Assembly (NCBI RefSeq): GCF_004346185.1
Contig: NZ_SMAI01000019.1
Span: forward strand, 1-64,000
Direction: 5' to 3'
Length of the DNA: 64,000 bases
Source: Aquabacter spiritensis
GTDB lineage: Bacteria > Pseudomonadota > Alphaproteobacteria > Rhizobiales > Xanthobacteraceae
Shown piece after piece: positions 51,071 to 58,466 of the stretch (its first letter is position 1; each line of letters begins with the position of its first letter). A program made the position numbers and the translations under genes. A model generated the notes under the pieces. That model was not told where the DNA came from, ran no database searches, and worked only from the letters and a program-made list of their open reading frames with translations.

Positions 51071-51838
51071 ATGGACCTTTCAGTGACCGACTTCCTTGCA
51101 CTCGATGCCGTGACCGTCCAGTTCGGCGCGCTGCGCGCGGTGGACGAGGTGTCGCTCCGCGTGCGCAAGGGCGAACGACGGGCCATCATCGGCCCCAACG
51201 GCGCCGGCAAGACGACCCTGTTCAACGCCATCACCGGCGTGGTGCGCGCGACCACGGGCAAAGTCCTGTTCGAGGGCGCCGACGTCACCCGCACGGCGAT
51301 CCACGAGCGGGCGCGGCGCGGCATGAGCCGCACCTTCCAGATCACCAATCTGTTCCCCAACCTGACGGTGGCCGAGAATATGCGCCTCGCATTGCGCGGC
51401 CTTTCGCCCCGCAAATTCTCGCTGCTCGGCTCGCCCGCGCTCAACAGCGAGGAGGCCGGGCGCGCCGATCGCGCGCTTGAGGTGTCCCGCCTCGGCGCGC
51501 GGCGTGACTCGCGCGTCAAGGAAATGTCGTATGGCGAACAGCGCCAGCTCGAAATGGCGATGGCGCTGGCGGCTCAGCCGCGTTTGCTTCTGCTCGACGA
51601 GCCGGCCGCCGGCCTCTCGCCGAGCGAACGGGTGATCGTCTCCGATATCATCCGCGCGCTGCCGCGCGACCTCACCCTCGTGCTGATCGAGCACGACATG
51701 GATCTCGTCCTCTCACTGGTGGACTATGTGACGGTGCTGAACAACGGCAAGCTCCTGGTGGAGGCGCCACCGGCGGAGATCCGCCTCAACAAGGACGTCC
51801 AGGACGTCTATCTCGGCAAGGCGCGCCACCATGCTTGA
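51071..51838 (+). CDS. livG: Liv-type ABC transporter ATPase LivG
   Basis: This 255-residue ATPase has Walker A GPNGAGKTT (about residues 42-50), signature SYGEQRQLEMAMAL, and Walker B LLLLDEPAAGLS. The MSRTFQITNLFPNLTVAENM segment is typical of LivG. It overlaps livF by eight bases. The reading starts at ATG 51071, with no strong ribosome site, after the two stem-loops. Confidence 0.93.
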   Translation: MDLSVTDFLALDAVTVQFGALRAVDEVSLRVRKGERRAIIGPNGAGKTTLFNAITGVVRATTGKVLFEGADVTRTAIHERARRGMSRTFQITNLFPNLTVAENMRLALRGLSPRKFSLLGSPALNSEEAGRADRALEVSRLGARRDSRVKEMSYGEQRQLEMAMALAAQPRLLLLDEPAAGLSPSERVIVSDIIRALPRDLTLVLIEHDMDLVLSLVDYVTVLNNGKLLVEAPPAEIRLNKDVQDVYLGKARHHA

Positions 51839-52535
51839 GGTCGCGGATATCCACTCCTTCTATGGTGAGGCCCATGTGCTGCAAGGCGCGAGCCTCACCG
51901 TCGGCAAGAGCGAAGTGGTCGCGCTGCTCGGCCGCAACGGCATGGGCAAGACGACCCTGATCCGCTCGGTAATGGGCGTGTCCCCGCCCAATGTCCGCTC
52001 CGGCCAGGTCACCTTCAAGGGCGAGGCGATCCTCGGCCTCGCCCCGCACCTGATCGCCAAGCGCGGTGTCGGCTATGTGCCGCAGGGCCGCCGCCTGTTC
52101 CCCTCGCTCACCGTCACCGAGCATTTGACCGTGCTGAAGCCGGCGGCCGCCACCCATGGCTGGACGGTGGCCAAGGCGTTCGAATTCTTCCCCCGGCTCG
52201 GCGAGCGCCGCTATCATCGCGGCAACCAATTGTCCGGCGGCGAACGGCAGATGCTCGCGGTCGCGCGTGCTTTGATGATCGATCCCGAACTGATTCTTAT
52301 GGACGAGCCGTCCGAGGGGCTGGCTCCGGTGATGGTTCAGCATCTCGAAGGCATCATTGCCGAGTTGAAGGCCGCCGGCCTCTCCATTCTTCTGGTGGAG
52401 CAGAATCTCTACAGTGCATTGGCGGTGGCCGACCGCGTCTATATTCTGGAGACCGGACGGGTGGTGCACGAAGCCTCCGCCGCGGCCATCGGGGCCGACC
52501 CCGAAACCCTCACCCAATTCCTCGGCGTCCATTGA
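51831..52535 (+). CDS. livF: Liv-type ABC transporter ATPase LivF
   Basis: This 234-residue ATPase has Walker A GRNGMGKTT, signature LSGGERQML, Walker B LILMDEPSEGLAPVM and the segment VGYVPQGRRLFPSLTVTEHL. It completes a five-component importer (LivHMKGF). Its stop is 10 bases before the small coupled ORF ahead of the amidase. Confidence 0.93.
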   Translation: MLEVADIHSFYGEAHVLQGASLTVGKSEVVALLGRNGMGKTTLIRSVMGVSPPNVRSGQVTFKGEAILGLAPHLIAKRGVGYVPQGRRLFPSLTVTEHLTVLKPAAATHGWTVAKAFEFFPRLGERRYHRGNQLSGGERQMLAVARALMIDPELILMDEPSEGLAPVMVQHLEGIIAELKAAGLSILLVEQNLYSALAVADRVYILETGRVVHEASAAAIGADPETLTQFLGVH

Positions 52536-52545
52536 GCGGCTTGTC

Positions 52546-52758
52546 ATGAGCAAAGATCAGGCGCCCCCGCCACCGGGGCCCCTCGACCGCATTCCCGTCG
52601 ACCCGGCGGAGAGACGCGCCGCGACCGACATCGCCCGGTCGGTCGGTGCCCTCGTCTCGGCGGGCGCCGCGGCCCGCATGACCGTCGACGAGACGCCCTG
52701 GAGCCTGCACACACTCCGCGCCGAGGGCGCTGCGCGCGCGGCGGAAGACGGCGCATGA
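52546..52758 (+). CDS. Small protein coupled to amidase (possible GatC/AtzG-like subunit)
   Basis: This 70-residue protein is predicted to be mostly helical, without signal or membrane segment. Its last four bases overlap the amidase start (ATGA), so the two are co-translated. Amidase-signature enzymes such as GatA and AtzE need a small helical partner (GatC, AtzG) of similar size encoded next to them. Sequence similarity to those was not recognised, so the link is by size, position and coupling only. The 5' end is Pro-rich (DQAPPPPGPLDRIPVDP). Confidence 0.65.
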   Translation: MSKDQAPPPPGPLDRIPVDPAERRAATDIARSVGALVSAGAAARMTVDETPWSLHTLRAEGAARAAEDGA

Positions 52759-54179
52759 GCCCTTTCGCCCCGATTCCCGGCGTGGTCGCGGCCGCCGAGA
52801 TGGTCGCGTCCGGCGCGGTCAGCGCCGAAGCTCTGGCGTCGGCCGCCCTCGCCCGGCTGTCAGATCTCGGACCGCGCTACAATGCCGTCGTGGCGCTCGA
52901 TGCGGCGCACGCCTTGGAGCAGGCCCGCGCCGTCGATCTCGCCCGCGCGCGCGGCGCCCCGCTCGGGCCGCTCGCAGGCGTGCCGCTCGCCCACAAGGAC
53001 CTGTTTTACCGTGCGGGGCGACCCTGCGCGGGCGGCTCGAAAATCCGCAAGGATTTTGTCCCGGACATCACCGCCACGGCCCTAGAACGGTTGGACGAAG
53101 CGGGTGCCGTGGATCTCGGGCGGCTGCACCTCGCCGAATTCGCGCTCTCGCCCACCGGCTTCAATGCGCATGACGGCCATGGCCGCAATCCCTGGCGCCT
53201 CGATCATTGCTCGGGCGGCTCCTCCTCCGGATCGGGTGCGGCCGTTGCGGCGCGGCTGGTCTCGGGCGCGCTCGGCTCGGATACTGGCGGCTCGATCCGC
53301 CATCCTGCCGCCATGTGCGGCATTACCGGTCTTAAGCCGACCCACGGCCTCGTGCCGCTTTTTGGCGCCATGCCGCTCTCCCCTTCCCTCGACACGCTCG
53401 GCCCGCTTGCGGTGAGCGTGCGCGACTGCGCGCGGCTGCTCGGCGTGATCGCGGGACCGGATCCGCGCGACGCCTCCACCCTCGCCGCGCCGCGCCGCAG
53501 CTACGAGGCCGCGCTCGGCGGCGACCTGCGCGGCGTCACGATCGCCGTTCCGCAGGACTATTACCGCACGGCGGCGACGCCCGACATCCTTGTCCTGCTC
53601 GATGCGAGCCTTGCCGCGCTGCGCGCGGCGGGCGCCCGAATCGTCGAGACCTGCGTCCCCGACATGGCGCTGCTCAATGCGATGATGCAGCTCGTCATGG
53701 GTGTCGAGGCGGCGGCCCTGCATCGCGGCTGGATGGAAGAGCGGCCGCAGGATTACGGCGCCCAGGTGCGCGCCAGGATCCTGCCCGGCTTCGCCTATCC
53801 CGCCGTCCGCTATGCCGAAGCGCTGATGCTGCGCGCCAAGCTCGCGCAGGATTGGCTCGCGACGGCGATGGGCGATGCGGACATGGTGCATCTGCCGACC
53901 CTTGCCGTCCCGGTGCCGAGCATCGCGGAAACCACCGAGGGGGACGCATCGGACATCGCCGCCGCCATCGGGCGGGTCACGCACTGCACCCGGGCGATCA
54001 ATTATCTCGGCCTGCCGTCCCTCAGCGTGCCCTGCGGCTTTGCCGGAAACGGCCTCCCCGCCGCCTTCCAGCTGGTCGGCCGTCCGTTCGCGGAAGCCAT
54101 GCTCCTGAAGGCGGGCGACGCCTATCAGCGGGAGACCGATTTCCACCTCCGGCTGCCGCCGGACTGCGCTGAAGCGTAA
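52755..54179 (+). CDS. Amidase (amidase-signature family)
   Basis: This 474-residue amidase has the catalytic triad Lys in GVPLAHKDLFY, Ser in the GGSSSGSG loop and the acyl-enzyme Ser in SDTGGSIRHPAA. Length is normal for the family. It hydrolyses an amide in the cytoplasm and lies at the end of the Liv operon. The 70-residue protein before it may be a subunit. The substrate pocket is not readable. Confidence 0.9.
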   Translation: MSPFAPIPGVVAAAEMVASGAVSAEALASAALARLSDLGPRYNAVVALDAAHALEQARAVDLARARGAPLGPLAGVPLAHKDLFYRAGRPCAGGSKIRKDFVPDITATALERLDEAGAVDLGRLHLAEFALSPTGFNAHDGHGRNPWRLDHCSGGSSSGSGAAVAARLVSGALGSDTGGSIRHPAAMCGITGLKPTHGLVPLFGAMPLSPSLDTLGPLAVSVRDCARLLGVIAGPDPRDASTLAAPRRSYEAALGGDLRGVTIAVPQDYYRTAATPDILVLLDASLAALRAAGARIVETCVPDMALLNAMMQLVMGVEAAALHRGWMEERPQDYGAQVRARILPGFAYPAVRYAEALMLRAKLAQDWLATAMGDADMVHLPTLAVPVPSIAETTEGDASDIAAAIGRVTHCTRAINYLGLPSLSVPCGFAGNGLPAAFQLVGRPFAEAMLLKAGDAYQRETDFHLRLPPDCAEA

Positions 54180-54359
54180 GGCGGCGGGCGCCTCTCCGCC
54201 GCGCACAGCCTGCGGCTTTATTGGGCTCGAAAGCCGGCATGCGCCTCGTTAGGCTCTGGCTGCGCCGCCGGCCTGTCGCCGGTGACGCTGGGCTTGGCGC
54301 CGGGGCGCGTCCGGCCGGTTCGGCTGTCAGGCTCAGCCTGTGGCCAGGTGGGGAAGATC

Positions 54360-55616
54360 ATGAAGGTTGTCATTCTCGGGTCCGGCGTAATCGGCGTCAC
54401 GCTCGCTTATTATCTCGCCGGCGACGGCCACGAGGTCACGGTGATCGACCGACAGCCCGGCCCGGGGCTGGAAACCAGCTTCGGCAATGCGGGCGAGGTC
54501 TCGCCCGGCTATTCCGCGCCCTGGGCCGGACCCGGCCTGCCGATCAAGGCGGTGAAATGGCTGCTGATGGACCACGCGCCTCTGGTGGTGCGGTGGTCGC
54601 GCATGACGCCCGCCATGGCGCTTTGGGGGCTCCAGCTGCTGCGCAATTGCACCACGCACCGCTATGAAATCAACAAAGGGCGCATGGTGCGGCTCGCGGA
54701 ATACAGCCGCGACTGCCTGATGGCGCTGCGCCAGCGCACCGGCATCCATTATGACGAGCGCATGCAGGGCACGCTGCAGCTGTTCCGCACCCAGGCGCAA
54801 CTCGACCATGTGCATGGCGACACCGCGGTGCTCGACCGGTTCGGCGTGCCTTACGAGGTGCTCGACCGGTTCGGCTGCATCGCGGTCGAGCCGGCTCTCG
54901 GCCGGGTCAAGGACAAATTCGTCGGCGGCCTGCGCCTGCCGGGCGACGAGACCGGCGACTGCTTCAAATTCACCCAAGCGCTCGCCGCGCTGGCGCAGGC
55001 GGCCGGGGTCACCTTCCTTCATGGCCACACGATCCAGGCGATCGAACACGATCGAGGTGCGATCACCGGAATCGCCACGGATGCCGGTCGGGTGACGGGG
55101 GATGCCTATGTGGTGGCGCTGGGCTCCTATTCGCCAAAGCTGCTCGGGCCCCTCGGCATCACCGTCCCGGTCTATCCGGTGAAGGGCTATTCGCTCACCG
55201 TGCCCATTACCGACCCCGCCGGCGCGCCGGAATCGACCGTGATGGACGAGACCTTCAAGGTGGCGGTCACCCGGCTCGGCGACCGGATCCGGGTCGGCGG
55301 CACGGCGGAACTGACGGGCTTCGACCTCAGCCTGAAGGAGGAGCGCCGCGCCACCCTGGAGCATGTCGTGGGCGACCTCTTCCCGCACGGCGGCGATCCC
55401 AAGGCGGCGAGCTTCTGGACCGGCCTGCGGCCGATGACGCCGGACGGGCCGCCGGTGCTCGGCACGAGCCGCTACTCCAATCTCTATCTGTCCACCGGGC
55501 ACGGCACGCTCGGCTGGACCATGGCCGCCGGCACCGGGCGGGTGATGGCCGACGTGATCGCCGGCCGCCGCCCGGAGATCGATCTCGACGGCCTCACTCT
55601 CGCCCGCTACGGCTGA
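54360..55616 (+). CDS. dadA: D-amino acid dehydrogenase, DadA-like
   Basis: This 418-residue FAD enzyme of the DadA/DAO family has the Rossmann motif [26 protein letters not shown] split over the first 30 residues, the segment [21 protein letters not shown] and the C-terminal [14 protein letters not shown]. It oxidises D-amino acids to keto acids, passing electrons to the membrane quinone pool. The start is ATG at 54360, preceded by GGGGA, 181 bases after the amidase. It may use an amino acid released by the cluster or be independent. Confidence 0.88.
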   Translation: MKVVILGSGVIGVTLAYYLAGDGHEVTVIDRQPGPGLETSFGNAGEVSPGYSAPWAGPGLPIKAVKWLLMDHAPLVVRWSRMTPAMALWGLQLLRNCTTHRYEINKGRMVRLAEYSRDCLMALRQRTGIHYDERMQGTLQLFRTQAQLDHVHGDTAVLDRFGVPYEVLDRFGCIAVEPALGRVKDKFVGGLRLPGDETGDCFKFTQALAALAQAAGVTFLHGHTIQAIEHDRGAITGIATDAGRVTGDAYVVALGSYSPKLLGPLGITVPVYPVKGYSLTVPITDPAGAPESTVMDETFKVAVTRLGDRIRVGGTAELTGFDLSLKEERRATLEHVVGDLFPHGGDPKAASFWTGLRPMTPDGPPVLGTSRYSNLYLSTGHGTLGWTMAAGTGRVMADVIAGRRPEIDLDGLTLARYG

Positions 55617-55754
55617 GCCGCCGCGGCCCGGCGTTGCGGGCGGAAATACCGCGCGGCGGGAGGCGACGGGGGCCGGCGGAGCGCTCATAAGGGGCCTGCG
55701 GCCGCTTCGGCCGACCGCCTTCCCATTGCGCGTGCTCGCGTGGAGACCTACCCC

Positions 55755-56819
55755 ATGAACCGCAGACAATTGCTCACGGGAGCCGCCGTCTTGACCACGA
55801 CCGCCGCCTGGGGCACGCCGGACACGCCGCCCGCCGATATCGCCTTGTTCCGCGACGCCACCGAGACCCTGTTCGCGATCGCAGACCTGCGCCGGGCCGA
55901 CAATCCGGCGGCGCCGGCGGTTCCTCGCCGCACCTTCGTGCGCGATGCCGACGAGGCCCACCGCCTCGCTCTGGAGGGTCCCGCGCCGCTGGTCGGCATG
56001 TCGCTGGACGATCTGCTCGACTGCGCGCGGTCGCAACACCCGGCCGCGGGCGAACTCGTCGCCGTCGCAGGGGTTCATCGGGGGTTCCTCGACCTGATGG
56101 CCGCGGGCGGCATCGCGCGGATTGCCGATCTCAAGGGGCGGCGCATCGCGGTCGATACCGATACCGGCTATGCCAGTGCCTTGTTCGAGATGCTGCGTCG
56201 GGAGGGGCTGACGCGCGGGCGGGATTATGAGGTGGTCTATGCCGGCGCGACCAATTTGCGGTACGAGAAGCTGCGGGCCGGGGCGTTCGACGCGACACTT
56301 CTCGGCGCCCCCTTCACGCGGCTCGCGAAACGCGCCGGGTTCGTTTCGCTCGGCAGCGTGATCGGCGCTCTGGGCGGCTATCAGGCGATCGTGCTTGTCG
56401 CGCGCCGATCCTGGCTCACGGCCAATGGCGCGGCGGCGCAAGCCACCGTCGCGTGCCTGCTGCGCACCCTCGCCTTCGCCCGCGATCCGGCGCAGGCGCC
56501 GACGGTCGCGGCCTATGTCGGACGCTCGCTCGGCCTCGATGCCTCCGCCGCCTCTGCGGTCACCGACGATCTGTTCGGGCTGCGGAGCGAGTTCCTGCCC
56601 GATGGCCGCATGCGCGACGCCGACGTCGCTGTGGTGCTCGATCTGTTCAATGCCTCACGCGCGTCCAACCTTGCGATGACCGACGTGCGGGCTCTGTTCG
56701 ATGCGCGCTACCTGCCCCTTCTGACCGGCACAGATAACCGGAACCGGCCAGCCCCGGGAGGGAGGCTGGCCGGAGGGCATGACCGACGCGCGCTCTCGCC
56801 CGATCGGATCAGCCTTTAA
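55755..56819 (+). CDS. Orphan ABC substrate-binding protein (NMT1/SsuA-like)
   Basis: This 354-residue exported binding protein has an N-terminal signal (MNRRQLLTGAAVLTTTAAWG), possibly Tat (RRQLL), and the NMT1/SsuA-type segments DLKGRRIAVDTDTGYASALFEML and KLRAGAFDATLLGAPF. No permease or ATPase is adjacent. The last about 27 residues are Arg/Gly/Pro-rich and are encoded across a strong hairpin at 56744-56773, which looks like read-through beyond an original end. The start is ATG at 55755 with GGAG upstream. Confidence 0.75.
   Translation: MNRRQLLTGAAVLTTTAAWGTPDTPPADIALFRDATETLFAIADLRRADNPAAPAVPRRTFVRDADEAHRLALEGPAPLVGMSLDDLLDCARSQHPAAGELVAVAGVHRGFLDLMAAGGIARIADLKGRRIAVDTDTGYASALFEMLRREGLTRGRDYEVVYAGATNLRYEKLRAGAFDATLLGAPFTRLAKRAGFVSLGSVIGALGGYQAIVLVARRSWLTANGAAAQATVACLLRTLAFARDPAQAPTVAAYVGRSLGLDASAASAVTDDLFGLRSEFLPDGRMRDADVAVVLDLFNASRASNLAMTDVRALFDARYLPLLTGTDNRNRPAPGGRLAGGHDRRALSPDRISL
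56744..56773. terminator. Hairpin inside the 3' end of the orphan binding-protein gene
   Basis: CCGGCCAGCC at 56744-56753 pairs exactly with GGCTGGCCGG at 56764-56773 around a ten-base loop. It has no T-run. It lies 46 bases before the stop of the plus-strand gene and just past the convergent RhiA-like gene, so it can separate both transcripts. Confidence 0.6.
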
Positions 56820-56830
56820 AGGGCGGCCCG

Positions 56831-57508
56831 TCAATCCGCGGCGAGATAGGCGTATTCCGCGCTGCGGCGGGGTGAACGCAGCATCTCCGCATTGGAGGCG
56901 CTGAGCGGCGCGACGGTCCAGCTGAAGTCCGAGTTCAACGTCGCCACCATGGCATAGACATTGACCGGGAAGGCGACGTTCGCCGGATTGTTGATCGTCG
57001 TGGTGTCGAGCACCTGCCCCGGGAGGAAGTTTCCGAACGCCACCCAGTATTGCGGGTGGGGCGTGAAGATCGCATTGTCGTTCGGATAGGCCTGGACCGC
57101 GAACGTGCCGGCGCCGGACATGCCGATTCCGATCGAGGCCTGATTGGGCGGGAAGCCGCTCGCCGTATTGATGGTCAGTGAACCGGGGCTGCCGCCGGTG
57201 GTGGGGGCCTCGAAGCCGTAGGCGCCGGACACATAATCGAACTGGATCTTGTTGACGCCCGCGGGGTCCGCCGGGACGACCTGGCTGGCGATGAAGGTCA
57301 CGCCCGGCTTCAGTTCGCCCGTCTCCGACCAGACGAACGAATAATCGATGGTCCATTTGAAATCGATCACCGTTCCCGGTCGCGCCTGCTTGGCGAACCA
57401 GGCCAGAGACACCACGTCCGGCACGCCGATATTGGGGTCCTGCTGATAGGTCAGGAAGGAGCGGGTCGCGGAGCTGTTGTTGATGAAGCGCAGCGTATAC
57501 TGGGTCAT
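56831..57508 (-). CDS. rhiA: RhiA-like protein
   Basis: This 225-residue protein resembles RhiA of Rhizobium leguminosarum, an abundant rhizosphere-expressed protein of unknown biochemical role: LRFINNSSATRSFLTYQQDP, SLAWFAKQARPGTVIDFKWTIDYSFVW and GIGMSGAGTFAVQAYPN (segments shortened). It has no signal peptide and is predicted to be rich in beta strands. GGAGG lies nine bases before the ATG. It is convergent to the orphan binding protein and divergent from a 107-residue unknown. The family assignment is from memory of motifs and is moderately certain. Confidence 0.65.
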   Translation of the reverse strand: MTQYTLRFINNSSATRSFLTYQQDPNIGVPDVVSLAWFAKQARPGTVIDFKWTIDYSFVWSETGELKPGVTFIASQVVPADPAGVNKIQFDYVSGAYGFEAPTTGGSPGSLTINTASGFPPNQASIGIGMSGAGTFAVQAYPNDNAIFTPHPQYWVAFGNFLPGQVLDTTTINNPANVAFPVNVYAMVATLNSDFSWTVAPLSASNAEMLRSPRRSAEYAYLAAD

Positions 57509-58078
57509 TGTGAACCTCCGACTGTGTGCTGTTGGGACTTGCCTGCCTTCTGAGGGTCCCTCCGGATCCAGAAGCCGGAGGCCGATCGGGCGACGTCACC
57601 CGGTCGGCGATCCGCCTCCAACGACTGGGATGGAGCCGGTCCGGCTCGGATCGTCGCCCGAGCGGCACGGCGCCATCCAGATCCGTCCTCCGGTCTTCTG
57701 CCCGCCACTTGCGGCAGCGGCGCGACCGGAAGGCCGGCATCCACGCAGGCCGGCGCGCGACATCTCATACAATTTTAGATTGCAGATCGGACATGCCTTT
57801 GCAGGGGGAACCTCTTAAGCGTGGCAGTCGCCTTATCGCACCCTAAAATTGTTACGTCAAGAATTGACAACCATAAGTAGCATTAATATGGTGGCGGCGT
57901 GCTTGCGAAACGCGTCGCCGGACAGGCTATCGGCCCCACAGATCCGCCGCCCTGCCCGTCGAAATATGCAGATTCCTGGCATGCGAGCGGATCCGAGGGG
58001 TTCCCCTTGGCCAATCCTCTTCTTTTTTAGTTGGGTGTATGGCTGTCTTTTCTAAAGAACTGAGCGCGGGAGATACAA
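57509..58078. other. AT-rich divergent regulatory region
   Basis: These 570 bases hold no gene. The stretch 57760-58060 is clearly poorer in GC than the surroundings. It holds the 10-base inverted pair ACAATTTTAG (57769-57778) and CTAAAATTGT (57843-57852), the dyad GTCAA-GAA-TTGAC (57856-57868) and a plus-strand promoter candidate. It should control both divergent genes. Confidence 0.55.
57856..57892 (+). promoter_or_regulatory. Promoter and operator candidate for the 107-residue gene
   Basis: TTGACA at 57864-57869 and TATGGT at 57887-57892 are 17 bases apart, a sigma-70-like pair. The -35 lies within the dyad GTCAA-GAA-TTGAC (57856-57868), a possible operator. The start codon is about 185 bases downstream, so a long leader would result. 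Confidence 0.45.
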
Positions 58079-58402
58079 ATGTCTTGGACGATCACGAATA
58101 GACAACTGGATCCGATGACGTTCACCCAGGAAAACGGGATCAGCTCGACTGCAAATGGCGGCGAAGCCGTCGTGGTCGCGGTCGGGGTGGCGCGCGTGAC
58201 CTACCACAAGTTGAATTACAAGCGCTTCGGCATCTGGCCCTTTCCGGACGGGCAGGCGCTGAACGCGACCTATGGGGGCGGCCAGAATATCTACATCACC
58301 AACCCGACAAGCGCGGTGGACTGCGTCTTCCAATATGCGCCCTCGGAGGAGGCCGAGGCCCCGACGCGGCGCAGTCGCGGCTCGGAAACCGCCCGGCGCT
58401 GA
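58079..58402 (+). CDS. Unknown small protein, divergent from rhiA-like gene
   Basis: This 107-residue protein is not recognised. It has no signal or membrane segment, and its first 90 residues alternate like a small beta-sandwich (TITNRQ, VVVAVGVARVTYHKLNYKRF, IYITNPTSAVDCVFQY), followed by a charged tail. A GGGAGA is about six bases before the ATG. It faces the antiparallel PBP gene downstream. By analogy with the neighbouring RhiA-like protein, an extracellular or cytoplasmic lectin-like role is possible but unproven. Confidence 0.6.
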   Translation: MSWTITNRQLDPMTFTQENGISSTANGGEAVVVAVGVARVTYHKLNYKRFGIWPFPDGQALNATYGGGQNIYITNPTSAVDCVFQYAPSEEAEAPTRRSRGSETARR

Positions 58403-58466
58403 GCGGAGCGGTCCCGTTCCGACCGGACTGCGCGACGATCGGATGGCATTGCCACCCGAGCCCACC

